Below are positions 13,301-24,318 of a stretch of 64,000 bases of DNA, piece after piece. The DNA comes from Cinnamomum chago (lineage: Eukaryota; Streptophyta; Magnoliopsida; Laurales; Lauraceae). Positions within the stretch are counted from its first letter, which is position 1, and the number at the start of each line of letters is the position of its first letter. Below the pieces are notes generated by a model that saw nothing but the letters and a program-made list of their open reading frames with translations, was not told the DNA's origin and searched no databases. The stretch spans positions 25,496,501 through 25,560,500 of the forward strand of contig CP142457.1 of NCBI GenBank assembly GCA_038049695.1. The letters are read 5' to 3'. The translations under genes and the position numbers were made by a program.

Positions 13301-16300
13301 ACCAACGTAACTTCCTCTAATATATATACAACTCCATCTGTACTGCCACTGGCCATTGCTCATCCATTACAACAAACCATCTTTCTCCTTGATCTACTGA
13401 CACTTCTGTTTTATATCTGCAGCTCCAATACTCCATCCATACTGCCATTGGTCAACCATTACAATAACTAGTCGCCATGCCCCATATTTCTCCATTACAT
13501 TTAGATCCAGCACTATCCAAATCCTATTCTCTCTGCCTCTGCCTCTCCCTCACCATCTCCCTCATTGCTGCATCTACACACCGACAGTCTGCTACACACT
13601 CCTGTTGCTGTGGCCTTAAGTTGCCACACAAAGATGTTGCTGTTAACGTAAGTCCATTTGGACACTACATGGGCCCTGGCCCATTGTTAATCACTCATAG
13701 GCCCAGTCCCACTTCCTACATTCTCCACAAGTAGCCAAACATTGAATCGTGTACAGTTGAATATTTCCTTGTTAGGAGATGTGATTACAGATTCATTTAC
13801 TGTAATTGCCCTACCAAAGGGATTGTAAATTCATAGCACTTATTGTATGTGTAAGAAGATGAAATCGCACATTGAAATCATAGAATATTATTCAAAAAAA
13901 TCTCGTGTTCCGCAATTTCCTTGGAAATGACAGTTGCAACATTCGAATGCCTCTGATCTCGGATTTTTGCTTCCTCTGCAACAAAATTGCGTGTTGTCGA
14001 GTCCTGTTCTGATTCCCAATCCTTGCTATTCTGTCCATTCAAAATGCTGAACCTTGAGGAAATGCCATCCTGTCTTGTTCTGATTCCCAATCCTTGTCAT
14101 CTTGGGAGGATTTAATTTCAGACTCTTTTGAGGATCACTGCACTAGAAAAGAATTTTCGAATCTTAAGATAGATTACATTATGCAAAATTGGGGAGCTTG
14201 TTTGAAGATGGATTCTAAGAAGAAGAAAAAGGTTTCATTTTGGTGTTCTCCATCATGTGGAGCTTTAAAAGTCAATGTCGAAGGAGTGGTAAAAGGAAAA
14301 TTGGGGTTGGCTGGCATTGAAGGCATTCTAAGAAATCAGGAGGGGAAAGTTTTGTATTTGTTCTCTAAACATGTAGGGATCAAAGACTCTAATGAAGCAG
14401 AAGTTATGTCAATTCTTGAACTCATTTCATCATTATCTTATTGTGGAGAGTGACTCGGATAATTCTATATCATGGATGGAATCGCTGAGGGGGCTATGGA
14501 AAATGCAATTCCTTTTCAACGAATTAGTCATCTTATTTCTAACATGCAGGTCACGTTTCAGCACACTAGTAGATCTGCAAATGGTATGACAGATTATTTA
14601 GCTAAGCAATGGGTAGATAGATCTTGTAATTTGAGTGCCTCTATTTTTTAGTTTGTGGCTGGTACATTTCTCTTGCACTGGTAATACTTTGAAAGTTGTT
14701 CCTTTGGTTGTTTTAGCTGTGTTGTAATTGCCTTTCTCTTTAATAAAATTCCTCTATTACCAATCAAAAAATAAAATAAAAAATGCTGCACCTTGCGATG
14801 GCTCTCACAGTTCTGCTGCAATCTGAGTCTCCATTTCTCTGTTCTCGTCTGACCCAATTCCATGCTGATCTGCTAGCATCCATCACCTTTGATTAGAAGT
14901 CCGCCAACCCAAATCCTCTGCTTGCCACAACAATGCCACCAACATGGCCAGCACCTGTTTTGGTCGTCTTGTTTACTTGCCTACATCTTATGTCGACCCT
15001 ACTATGCTCTGCAAGTGCTTCCCATTTTCTCTACTTTCCATAGTTGAAATTTTAGGGCTACATCTTGACTGAATGACTTGATGATCTCTATTGTTGTGAA
15101 TGGGCAATGGCTATTTATAAAGTCCAGCCAGAGATGTTTATTAGGAAACCTAATCATAACCAAACTAGGAAATCTAATATTAGGAAACCTAATCCTAGTT
15201 CCATCACAACTCTAGCCTAAAATAACTCAAATTTAAACTAATCCTAATTCAGGAAATCTACTTTCAAAATCACAAATAAACCCATTGTGAGACCCCAACC
15301 CCTAATTTCCGGGATTAGTGTTGTTTTAGTTGTGGATTAGTTCTCTAAGCGGGATTAGCTGTTGTTTGGTTGAGTTTGTGAGTTAGAATGCCTTTTCATT
15401 TGTTTTGGATTGTTTTGAGAGCCAGTGAACCTAGTTAGTGACCATAGGGGCCCATTTGTTTGCGTAGTCAGCATGGGGAGATTCTTTGTGATTCCCAAAA
15501 ATTCCCCCTTGGCTTCATTTGACTAATCTCGTCATTCCCTACAACTTTCGTGTTCACTCCGTACCTATTCAAATCTCCGAAAATCAGTTTTTCCAACCCT
15601 GGGGGCAAAACCAGTCTTTTATATCAAAATCTGGACACAAATTTCGATATCTCCAAAACCCTTGAAATATATACTTTTTGGAAACTAGATTTTTATGACG
15701 AACAACTTTCTCTTCTTCGTCGAACTCATTCAAGGCCCGAAAACCAATGTTTTTAGCCCGGCAAACATTGTAAGTTGTGGGACCCACCTTCATTCTCTAT
15801 ATAAAGAGAACCCACCTTCACTTTCCCCTTCTTGCTCAAAAACATTGTGGAGGGGCTGCAACAACCACTCTAGGGTTTTCTTCCATTCTTCTTGCTTCTT
15901 CCTCTCCAAACCATCTCAAGCTCTTGCCAACTGGAGGAATCGACTCCATCATCTTCTTCCTCATCTAGAAGGCTTTCCATTGATACCATTTGTTGAGAAA
16001 TCCAGCCACATTAGGGTCTTCTTTGAGCAAGCTCTTTCCATTTGAGGGTCTTCCATGTAAGCAATCTTCTCCATCTTTTAGATTTGTGTTTTCTTAGCGC
16101 CCTAGAGAGTTTCCATCTTCATTATTGGGAGCTTTCTCCTTCTTGTTCTTTGTTTTGGTTATTTAGGGTTCTTATGGGTTGTATTTTTGGGGGTTTTTGT
16201 GTAGCTTGGAGATTGGTGGCTTGGGAGTGAGATTAAGAGCTTGTTTTCCTATTTTGGACCCAAGGCAAGTGGATGAATGAATGTTTTAAGTGTTAGCATG

Positions 16301-17482
16301 TTTTATGAGAAAAATGTGGATTTTCATTACATGTTCTTAGTGATTTAATACTTGCTTCTAATTTTGCTTTTCACTATGATTTTCTATTGCTTTTGAAAAG
16401 GCATTTTGATGAGTCTTTCCCTCTTGTTTAAATTCTTGGAAATGCGAGCATTGTTATTTTGTAAATTGAATTTGGATTCCATGAATGATGGGTCTTTCGT
16501 GTGATGAATGAGTTTGGAATGGGTTGTATTTGTTGTATCTTGTGAAGTGTTGGATGGAGGAGAATGGGTTGTGGTATTTGGGGAGGCAAGGAGGCCTATT
16601 TATGCAGGATAGGTGGGATTTAAATGAGAAAGAAAGGGAAAAAGAAGGCATCAACAAAGCAGCAGAATGACTGCCTGCTCGAGCGGACCATTGCTCGTTC
16701 GAGCGAGCAGGCATTTTGCTTGCCACCCATGTCCAGAGTGCAGATGCGCTCGAGCGCACCTATGCCCGCTCGAGCGCACCCCACCTGTTGGGCCTGGGTC
16801 TCGTTTGAGGCCTGCGGAATGAATTTTTGATGGAGAGATGGACTGTTTTGAGTCCTAATGCAATGGTGGGACTTAGGAGGTGATGTATGGAGCCCGGTTC
16901 AAAAAAAAAGAAAAAGAAAAAGAAAAAGAAAAAGAAACCCCATCATGGAGATTCATTGAGGGTTTTTGACTTGCCAATGTGTATAGGGAGCTCGGAATGT
17001 CTCCAATCTTATGGAGTACCAAGCCAATAACAAAACCGACATACGGGACCTTTATTCACACTGATTTAAATCTTGAACCTTCAATGCCTGGTCTGGAAAT
17101 TCATGGAAATCCATTCATGTCTCGTTTTACCTGAATTTTTGTATGTACTCTTCAAATTTCATATGACATGACTAGCCCCACTTCAGAAATACTGAATTAT
17201 GCATTTTTAGTGTTTTGCCGGCCCCGTTTATGCAGGACCAGATACTAATGTGATATTTGTGCCTATGGGCACCCCATCCAGCCTACTTGGGTGTTATACA
17301 CCATAGAGATATATGTATATGTCCCAATTTCTTTCATGTGACCTATGTATCGGCACCATTAAGCTTGAACAACCTTGTCGGCATAATCCACCGACTTGGA
17401 GGTCCCCCTCTCGTTCCCACCAGCTGCAGTCAGGATCTCGTCCCGTCCCGATACCCTGTCCGTGGCCGTGGTCCCGTATAGC

Positions 17483-17513
<31 letters not shown>

Positions 17514-20500
17514 TTCGTTGGCTTTCGTCACTTCGTGTGTCTGAGACCAACGCCCCAATGTGTTCTCATCACATTAGTGATAGAGGATTTAGCTTTATGT
17601 GGTTGCCACCTGTCCTCACGATTGTGGCTCCCCTGAAGAAGGGCAATTTGCAGGGTCCGCATATGGACTGGGTTTGCAATGTGAGGAATACCTGATTTGT
17701 CAAATATCCGTGTTTTACAGATGTTTTAAATGAACACATGTTTTGCCAGATTTCCATGTTTTACACATGCTTTAAATGAATACATGTTTTGTCAGAGATC
17801 CATGTTTTACAACCGTTTTTACATGAATACAGGATTTGTCAGATATCCATGATTTTGCACATGCTTTAATTATATGCAACTTTTGATTAAATAACATGAT
17901 TTATCACATGTTTTATTCTTTAGTACATTTATTATCCTTTCACCCACCTGCCAGACCATCGTGTCTGACCCACTATTTTGGTACTCAGGTCTAGACTTCT
18001 TCGCCCCGAGCTAAGTGCTTTTTGTTGGCTGTGGAGCCATGAGTTTGCAAGTTGTTTTGTTGGCTATGTCATGTAGACATTGAGCTTGACATCGGAGTTA
18101 CGTCACATATGGGGTAGTGGTTATTAGCTTGTTATTGCATGGCTTCTATTAGCCTTTTCTTGGGATTTTTAATTAATGCACATTGATAATTTGTAACTTG
18201 AACATATGTGGGAATGATTATCCTGCTATTGTCAGCTCTGTATTTTTATTGTGATGGTTCATTTCAGTCTGATACGGTTCTTGATATGATCGCTATATGC
18301 TAGCGGTTGAGTGCGACATGGAATCCGATGGCCACGGACTCTGGGTCGCAACGCCACGAAAGCTTCTGTAAAATATTCAGAGTGTGTTGGAATGTGTCAT
18401 CCTCACACACACGGATCTTGGGAGAAAAATATAATTGTATTTCTAATCCCATTCATGCTCTCCGAGGTCGGGTCGCTGCAGGGAACGGGTTCGGGGGTGT
18501 GACATCCATTGACTCACATTACAAATAAACCCAACCATTTCTCAACATCGATCTCAAGCTTCTGCTCTGAAATACATTTCCCGAACATCACTCATCTTTA
18601 TGTCTTCGTGCCATTCATTGCCGTGCAATTGTTTGAGCCCTTTGATTCCCATCTCAACAAACCTTCAGTCTTTCACAGCACCCACCCGTCTCAGCCATTG
18701 ACACTTGCCATCAATCGCTGATGCTCATCTAGTGTTGTCACCCCCCCTGCCATTACCCATGGCCACTCGCCTCATCTCTACCTGCTAGCCATTGATTGTG
18801 TGCACTTCTCTATTGTGTGCCTTTGGTTACCACCTGCAAGGCTGAACTTTGATCTCCTGTATCGAATACATTTCTATTTGCTGCATAACTCACTTTTTCC
18901 TAGGCTTGGTTTTGCTGACATCACTGTTTTGAATTTTCTCCATCTGCTTCCCTAGTACATGATTTGATCTCAGACTCCTTTTCTATGATCTCCTTGCATT
19001 GTGTCTATTGATTTGCTATCCTGTCTTTGGAACTGTTAGGCCATGGATTATTGATCTCTATGCTTCTGCAATTTGGTATTTGCATTGAACCTTATCGATC
19101 TGGTTATTGTTTTGGGATTGTGTATCCAAGTTCAACCATATGTTTGCTAGCTCTGATCATGTCTTTAAATCAGATCATCTATTTGCCAGATGATTGCCAA
19201 ATTTTATAATCTGCATCTAGGTTTCCTTATCTGATTGTCTATTTTTAGATTGGGTCACTGTATCCGATCATTTTTCTCTGGGTTGGATTTCTGAATCTTA
19301 TCATCTGTATGCACTTGATTGTATCTCTATGTTGACTCCATTGGATTTGCATAGTATCTTTGTTCAGTGGTTGTGAACATTTGCTTCTCTGATACTTGCA
19401 TGTATGGTTTGGTGACTCATGGCTCTCAACTTCATTTCATCCACAACAGAGCATTGTAATCGCATCCGTTATGTTCATTTGAGGCATCATCAACATTGCC
19501 ATTCTGCACTGTCGATCTCCAGCTTGCTTTGCATTGCTGATTTGCATCAACCAGCTGCATCCAGACCATCACATTCATCAAATTAGAAGCCATTCATCAT
19601 TATCCAAACCCCAAGTACTCTTTCAAAGTATTTTGAATTTAGAGTGGGGAGGTGGGTGGGTGTATTGGGAAGAGAATATATAAAGCAATTACAGTAATAA
19701 GCTAAGGAATATATTAGGTAATCGAAGTAATAGTCTCAAGCGATTGCATTATTTATCAAGGCTATCGGATTAGATTGTGATAGATCTTTCAGATTTTTTG
19801 GTTTATTTTTGTCTTATCTGTTTACTATAATATAGATCTTCCCCAGTTATTAATACAATTGATTTTATGGAAGTATTCTCTTTGTTCACAGATAAAATGT
19901 AATGAGTATACTATCGATTTTATGAATGTTTTCTCTTTCTTCGCAGATAGAATGTAACATTGTCATGGGATGAGGTATTTTGGTTATTTTCAAACAGTTC
20001 TTGGTTTCTGAATGACCTGTGATTTGATATTAGAGCTAGTGTTTTTTTTTTTTTTTTTTTTCCTCTTATAACATGGTATTAGTAATAAGAATGACACTTC
20101 TTTTGATCATCATCATCTTCAAAGCTTTGTCCCAACTATATTGGGGGTCGGCTACATGAATTTTGTTTCTCCATTATGATCTATAATGAGCCAATTCATC
20201 GGATAGGTTGCACTTCTTCAAATCTATCTTTACTACTTCAATCCATCTCGTCTTTGGCCTATCCCTTCAATGAGACTTCTTTGCTATATTCCTTATTTGA
20301 AAAAATTGAATTTCGCTATAGACTGTTAAAGTATGGTTTGGTCCCTGCTGATCTCTGGAAGGATATGTCCATAGTTCCTCTTATCATTTTCTTTCTTCAT
20401 TTGCTCGTGTATACATTTTTTTTATTGCATAAAAACCAAATATATCTTAGTTATATATATAATATATATTTATAGACAGTGGGGGTTCAAAAGATCCAAG

Positions 20501-20984
20501 TGGGACCACCCTAGATATTAAGTTTGAACACCCTAGATATTAAGTTTGAACCCCCTAGATATTAAGTTTGAACCCGATTCCATGTGTGTATATACATATA
20601 TAAAATTATTGACATCTGAACTTTTCTACTTGAACCTTCTAATTGCCCAGGTTAAATGTTTCAAGAAGTGCTTACAGAAGGCTGATGGTAAAGATTGTAG
20701 TGGTTACTCGTTACCTGCTGGTTCAGTGGAAGCCCTTCGTGTCATTTATTATTCTGGTGATGCACAAGCCATTTGTGCTTAAGTAGTTGAATTCATTATT
20801 GTTATACTGATGTTTAAATTATTTCTTATATATTTATATCTCATTCATGACGTTTTAAATTGCAATAGCGTTGGAGAAATTGAAAGAAAGTGTTGAATCA
20901 GAAGCATCAAGATGGCGTTGTGCTCGTTCCAAGTCAGTACAATCTAGGAAGATGAAGGAAGATGTCAACAGCACTTATAATTAG
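3420..20984 (+). CDS. DEAD-box ATP-dependent RNA helicase 1 (RH1-like), C-terminal six exons
   Basis: Exons are 3420-3574, 3668-3845, 10138-10325, 11494-11698, 20651-20756 and 20869-20984. All introns are GT..AG and the phases join without a break to give 315 residues and a TAG stop. The first visible exon begins at motif II, here VVDETD rather than DEAD, as in plant RH1. Motif III SAT follows in the second exon (LSATLTQDP). The IVFTSS motif, RGMD (motif V) and HRVGRTARAGR (motif VI) follow in order. The residues QLDLHHPLF and YRLPEKLE are characteristic of this family. The exons for the Q motif, Walker A and motifs Ia/Ib are not in the window. The family consists of ATP-dependent RNA remodelling enzymes; the specific substrate is unknown. 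Introns of 6.3 and 9.0 kb are filled by transposons, yet every exon is open, so the gene may still be expressed. A 5'-truncated copy cannot be excluded. Confidence 0.85.
4021..4148. repeat. 65-bp tandem duplication in helicase intron
   Basis: GACTGTGTCATTGCAGT at 4021 recurs with few changes at 4086. Both copies run into CTCAATT, a poly(A) run and GAGAGTACATAACTATGGG. Confidence 0.8.
4370..5753. mobile_element. TIR-bounded element with nested foldback copy
   Basis: The left end GAGAAATTCTAAAAAACGCC (4370) is matched inverted by GGGGCGTTTCTTAGAATTTC ending near 5753. Inside it a second inverted pair, 4966-5418, reads AGGGGCGTTTTCCCTCT at the left and the inverse AGAGAAAAACGCCCCT at the right. 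Each arm of this pair also holds CCCGGGCAT and CTCCTAAGCTTAAGCTTAGG blocks. No transposase is encoded. The superfamily is uncertain because I could not fix a convincing target duplication. Confidence 0.55.
6246..6446. repeat. TA microsatellites flanking a palindrome
   Basis: Alternating TA runs occupy 6246-6283 and about 6413-6446 and enclose the 129-bp palindrome at 6285-6413. Confidence 0.85.
6285..6413. mobile_element. 129-bp foldback with perfect 46-bp arms
   Basis: The left arm, starting AGGAGAGCTCACACAAGC, and the right arm, ending GCTTGTGTGAGCTCTCCT, are exact inverse complements for about 46 bp around a loop of about 37 bp. It sits within TA repeats, which fits insertion at TA and a tiny MITE. 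An RNA copy on either strand would form a long perfect hairpin. It has no coding potential. Confidence 0.8.
6449..6628. mobile_element. MITE with long imperfect inverted repeats
   Basis: The left part GATGCTCCTATGAGAGA (about 6451) is mirrored by TCTCTCATAGGAGCATCC (to 6626). Longer inner arms also match inverted: GGGGGCCCTCACATTTAAG against CTTAAATATGAGGGCCCCC, and TTGGCATTGGATAT against ATATCCAATGCCAA. A single end of the same family occurs at 59187-59220. Confidence 0.75.
6840..7260. mobile_element. degenerate copy of the GGGGCCCA-rich foldback family
   Basis: This shares ordered blocks with 5050-5420: CATCCAAATGGAC, a GATTGTA/TGTACACC block, TTAAACTT(G/T)TGGGGCCCAGATG and a GATGATGATA tail. 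It is probably an old relative of the nested element at 4966-5418. Terminal repeats are no longer clear. Confidence 0.45.
7291..7355. repeat. compound (TA)n(GA)n microsatellite
   Basis: About 25 bp of TA alternation pass directly into about 38 bp of GA alternation. Confidence 0.9.
8281..8522 (+). pseudogene. decayed coding fragment, unidentified
   Basis: Three frames join across two apparent frameshifts into a protein-like stretch. It starts MAGPSSVQRRLT, passes through LLAKLKAAQL and continues as KFSQALPPHIHVHYTRQLQ, then QARNDPYFCSSLQQAA and SPVKYYELNAM. Composition and length suggest a former exon or retrocopy, but I do not recognise the family. It lies inside the long helicase intron, in sequence bordered by GGGC..TGTTTGG-type ends at 8165 and 9430, which may belong to a hAT-like element. 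Confidence 0.35.
9504..9853. mobile_element. 340-bp solo LTR (9509-9848) with ATACT target duplication
   Basis: The element starts TGACGCAGAACGGGCC at 9509 and ends GGGCCTGCATCA at 9848, with imperfect inverted termini TGACGCAG/CTGCATCA. ATACT flanks it at 9504-9508 and 9849-9853. A TATATATA box lies near 9676. No internal domain is present, so it formed by LTR-LTR recombination within the helicase intron. Confidence 0.85.
14057..14779 (+). mobile_element. 5'-truncated L1-type LINE with RNase H remnant
   Basis: The element has a 16-bp target duplication, AAAATGCTGAACCTTG at 14041-14056 and AAAATGCTGCACCTTG at 14780-14795, with one mismatch. It ends in an A-rich tail (about 14766-14779) after an AATAAAA signal. 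The coding remnant is the RNase H domain of a plant L1: GALKVNVEGVVKGKLGLAGI and LRNQEGKVLYLFSKHVG in one frame, then VESDSDNSISWM and SRSANGMTDYLAKQWVDRS in others. At least two frameshifts separate these parts. It is dead. Confidence 0.8.
16677..16776. repeat. cluster of CTCGAG-centred palindromes
   Basis: GCTCGAGC at 16677, GCTCGTTCGAGCGAGC at 16693 (near-perfect), the perfect 14-bp TGCGCTCGAGCGCA at 16745-16758 and CGCTCGAGCG at 16767-16776. They follow a purine-rich tract (about 16624-16650) in otherwise AT-rich LTR sequence. Confidence 0.8.
17693..17876. repeat. four 46-bp tandem units inside solo LTR
   Basis: Units start at 17693, 17739, 17785 and 17831. Each has the order TG(A/T)TTTGTCAGAtATCCATG, TTTTACA and a TTTTAAATGAATACA-like block. 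The units have diverged by single substitutions. Confidence 0.75.
20095..20290 (+). mobile_element. RTE-LINE or SINE-like repeat core
   Basis: The ATCATCATCATC run followed by GTCCCAACTATATTGGGGG and GTCGGCTACATGAAT is a widely repeated plant sequence that I associate with the 3' part of RTE-type LINEs or derived SINEs. Boundaries are not resolved. Confidence 0.45.
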
Positions 20985-21590
20985 TCAGCTACACCTCAGG
21001 AGCTGGAGGATGTCGCAAAGCAGATTAGATGTCCACAACATATTAATTATGACAATTGATGAGTTTATGGTTGTGACCTTTAATGTATATGATATTTATA
21101 TATGCTGCATCTGGAAGTTCCTCAAATCAATGGGTTCGAACATTTGACAGAAGGCAGGCCTGTACATTTAACCATTTGTGGGGCTGCGTGGACATTGGAA
21201 GCCACATGAGTTGATTTATTTTTTCCTAGAAAAGTAGTTCTCCACCTGGTGCAATAATGTTTTCTGCTCCATCAAAGATGCACTACAGAACGCTGACCAA
21301 CCATTTTCACCCTTTATTGTAATCTGAATACAACCAAATTCACCCTTTATTATCTATTACTATCTGTTACAATAACATTTTCTAATCAGTTCTGGAGTGC
21401 ATGTGTTATTAGGTCTTTTCCTTTTAACTTCCCTTTTTCTGTGTCCTTTTATTTTTAACTTTTCACTTTTGTTATCAGAAAATTAGATGAAAAACAGTGG
21501 AAAACCTTAGGAAAAACATAAGGGTGGTTGTTCACCCATTGGAATGGACTGGAAGGACAGAAAAAACCTTCGTGGAGCACTGCCGCTCAC
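20985..21590 (+). other. helicase 3' flank, no gene
   Basis: Follows the helicase stop codon. It probably includes the 3' UTR, but no single polyadenylation site stands out. No coding or repeat structure is recognised. Confidence 0.5.
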
Positions 21591-21662
21591 AATAAGGTGA
21601 GCACCACGGACCTAAAACACCTAGCGGGGCCCACCTTATGATCCATCCGAGTAAACCATGGA

Positions 21663-21668
<6 letters not shown>

Positions 21669-21705
<37 letters not shown>
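21669..21705. repeat. (CT)n microsatellite
   Basis: Uninterrupted CT alternation of about 37 bp, followed by a C run and TGCGCGCGTGTGCGTGTG. Confidence 0.95.
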
Positions 21706-21707
<2 letters not shown>

Positions 21708-21990
21708 CCCTGCGCGCGTGTGCGTGTGTGAACCAATGGTTGGATCAACTGTGTACTCTTTTGGATGGTAAAAACTTGTTTGCCATTGATCAAGTGGTTA
21801 GGATGATCATTGGGGCATCCATCACCATACAAAAACGTTTGTCTAGTGGAAGAAGGGTTAGATCTTGGCCTTGTCCTCTGCCAGATAGCCCTTAGCTGTT
21901 ATCTCCGGGCAATCTGACCACTTCTGAGGAATACCATTTCTAAGGAATTCAGTAGAGCCAATCTTCGTTGGATCTTTCTCCTGATGCTAC

Positions 21991-23032
21991 TTGTATGGGG
22001 TCGTTTCGAGACCACGGGTTTATGTGGGGCCGCCCCCCCGATTCCGGACTATCCTCAGTCTCGGTGTTTTCCAAGCTCGACAGTAGCTCTACCTCGGTCT
22101 CGGCCCTAAGCCCGATCTCGGTCTCCTGTCACTCAGCCATAAATGCAGCCATAAATGCGCTGCCGTGACGGGGACGGCTAACTGACAAATAGAGTGGGCG
22201 CCGGACCTAGATAAGTGGCACGCCTTATCTTAGGGTCGCGTCCATAGGCATAGGGTGATGGTCTGATAAGACGTCCCCTTTTTACCTACCCCCACTCAGG
22301 AGAGAAAAGTACATACTGATGGGACTTCCGTCTCTCCCTGGGTCCAGTCCGATGATGACTCTCACGCCTATATATTGTATGAAGGAGAACCACATGAGGT
22401 ACGCAACCAATCTCTCCCCCAGACCTCTCTTTCTCTATTCCTCTCTCAGTTATCACACTGACTTGAGCATCGGAGTGCCTTTGGCTGCCTATAGCCAGGG
22501 GCTCAGACTTTTGTTCTCCCTTTCAGGTTTCCGGAAGCCCAGTTCATTTCCCTCATCTTCCCAAGATCATCAAACCAAGAGCGTAACCCTCTCTTAACTA
22601 AGTCCATAATTTTCAGGCACTTACAGTTGGCTCCGTCTGTGGGGACAAGATCTCTGCCAAAGCCTTTACAAAAGCTATGCCTACAAAAACTAGATACGGT
22701 GGCGAAGGGTCGTCGAAATCCCGAAAAGCATCGTTCTTTCCTCCGCCGGCACAACCCTCATTTCCACCATTTTCACAGCCTTAGTCGGTACCTCCAAAAC
22801 CGCCCACCGGCGTTCGCTCTGCTCTCCTTCCCCCTCCTGGACCAGCGGGGCCCCCCCCCGTCCCGCAGGGGGTGTCGGGGATCCCCCGCCAGAGAAAGTT
22901 CGGAGGAAAATCCGGTCCCGCGTACGTGGAGGGTGTTGTCCAGTCAGACTCCTCGTCCCGACCTCGGCACCCCCCCTCCCCCCCGTCGTGACGACAATCA
23001 GGAGGCTCCTCGCCACCCAGGTAACCAGCCAC
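21991..23032 (+). mobile_element. Gypsy (Tat-like) LTR plus decayed gag start
   Basis: An LTR-like block begins about TGTATGGGGTCGTTTCG (21991), has a TATATATTG box near 22370 and ends CACTTACA at about 22625. It is followed by TTGGCTCCGTCTGTGGGGAC, a close match to the GGCGCCGTCTGTGGGGA primer site of many plant Gypsy elements. A gag-like frame opens at 22678 (MPTKTRYGGEGSSKSRK) but stops at a TAG after 36 codons. A Pro-rich continuation, PPKPPTGVRSALLPPPGPA, remains in frame beyond it. The element breaks off at a CACTA terminus, and no 3' LTR is present. Confidence 0.55.
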
Positions 23033-23390
23033 CACTACAAGAAAAATTACATTTAGCGGCGGATAAAAACCGCCGCTATATGTATGAAAACCGCCGCTAA
23101 TACCTTTTGCGACAGAAAAATATCCGCCACCACTTTTGTCGTAGAAAATCCCATCGCTGATTGTATTTGCAGAAGAATACGGAATTGCTACTAAAAAATT
23201 ATCAATAGCGGCGGATCTAAACCACCACTAATTATTGTATCTTATTGCAGCAGACATCACAAACTGCTGCTGAAAACCTATGCAACTTGTAGCAGCAGAC
23301 ATCACAAACTGCTGCAGAAACCCCATGCAACTTGTAGCAGCAGACATCACAAACTGCTGCTGAAAACCCATACAACTTCCTCAAGTCAGT
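23033..23390 (+). mobile_element. CACTA transposon left terminus with subterminal repeats
   Basis: It begins with CACTACAAGAAAAATTAC, the canonical plant CACTA terminus. Subterminal motifs include the inverted pair AGCGGCGGATAAAAACCGCC and three 45-bp tandem units carrying CAGACATCACAAACTGCTGC at 23251, 23296 and 23341. No matching right terminus (TTTTCTTGTAGTG) is seen in the rest of the window, so the element is either truncated or not delimited here. Confidence 0.75.
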
Positions 23391-24110
23391 TTAATACTTA
23401 TTCATTGGGTGTCTTTATTATAGGTTTTATTATAGGTCTTAAATGAGTAGGAGAGTAAGAAAAGGCACTTCTGATTTTAAAAAAGTTGGCCCTGCCCAAT
23501 ATTTGTAACACAAAAGGAAGATTATGGGATCTAGACACAACTGTGCTAATTTGTTACATAGGAACTCAATGTGAAATGATCTCCACAGTTGCTATAAAAA
23601 AAAAAAATAAAAATACAATGGCTGCTTCACAATAACCATGGTTCCACCAACACAAAATTTAGCTCAAATGTCTAATTTCAAGATCTGCATTTGGCCATCT
23701 CATTACCTTGATGTGCCCATCTAATCAGTGGTTCAAATCAACAAACCAAGGCCCATCCATATGATCCAAACCAACACTGCAATGATGGTGCAGTGTTTTG
23801 CTATCCTCTGATCTTTTCCCAGGCAGGTGTTCTCTGAATCAAAGTAGACAAGTAATGTATAAAATTACCCACCTGAAGAAAAGCAAAGAAAAGAAATATG
23901 AAGATTGCATTTTTGATTCCTACAACAATCAAAATCATAAATTTCAGAAACCCCATGAATTCTATTGGAAATTTTAGCATTTTTCATATTGGCACCCCAA
24001 TAAATCTAATTATAAAAGGAAGCAAGCTAGAGAGCCAGGTATAAAAATAGTACACTAGGATCAAAGGTGTGATACCTTTGAGGTCTATGGAAATAAATAC
24101 ATACCCTAAG
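23391..24110. other. no gene seen
   Basis: AT-rich sequence without recognisable exons, repeats or terminal structures. Confidence 0.5.
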
Positions 24111-24318
24111 TGCTTCATCTAATCTCTCCAAGTACTCATTTATCGTAGTTCCACTCTGCAAGTATACGGAACATTAAATTTAACATCGCTTGTACACAAC
24201 TCACACTAAGTAAATTTCATTACAAAGAAAATTACAGACTAAAAAGATAAGGAATCCAGTTTCATCTCTTACTATGTGTTCAACTTTCTTTGAAATATAT
24301 CTCATAGCCTCAAAATCC
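24111..24318 (-). pseudogene. two exon-like blocks of an unidentified protein
   Basis: On the minus strand, AG-bounded DFEAMRYISKKVEHI is followed by GTAAGAG (about 24318-24272). After a short intron comes AG-bounded SGTTINEYLERLDEALR, followed by GTATGT (about 24161-24111). Both are phase 0 and have good splice borders. I do not recognise the protein; the composition is helical. No further exon can be added on either side, as for the other gene pieces on this strand. Confidence is in the exon-like character only. Confidence 0.4.

Larger units (their letters stand above)
15296..18504 (+). mobile_element. 3.2-kb solo LTR of Gypsy type, nested in the copia-like element
   Basis: It starts TGTGAGACCCCAACCCC at 15296 and ends GGGGGTGTGACA at 18504, so the termini are inverse. 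Flanks are CCCAT (15291-15295) and TCCAT (18505-18509), a 5-bp duplication with one C/T change. It contains a palindrome cluster (16677-16776), an AAAAAG microsatellite (16901-16937), a TA run (about 17486-17512) and four 46-bp tandem units (17693-17876). No primer site or polyprotein follows. The TGT..ACCCC / GGG..TGTGACA ends match those of 32784-36827 and 60049-62629, so these belong to one broad family. Confidence 0.75.
12777..19890 (+). mobile_element. old non-coding copia-like LTR element (LARD type)
   Basis: A short LTR-like block, about 12777-12944, is followed directly by TGGTATCAGAACC, a primer site of the initiator-Met type usual in Copia elements. A related, diverged LTR is at about 19661-19890 after the purine tract GAGTGGGGAGGTGGGTGGG. 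Shared blocks include GGCTATTGGATTTGATTGTGAT, quoted here only in part, and ATTGATTT..ATTCTCTT. The start of a gag-like frame at 12962 (MVSKVENPSSLISAPPL) stops after about 36 codons and the rest has no coding capacity. An L1 and a solo LTR have inserted into it. Confidence 0.6.

Noticed and set aside
22690..23100. Several overlapping GC-rich open frames on both strands
   Set aside because: They are by-products of C/G-rich gag sequence. Only the frame from 22678 has gag-like composition, and it is interrupted.
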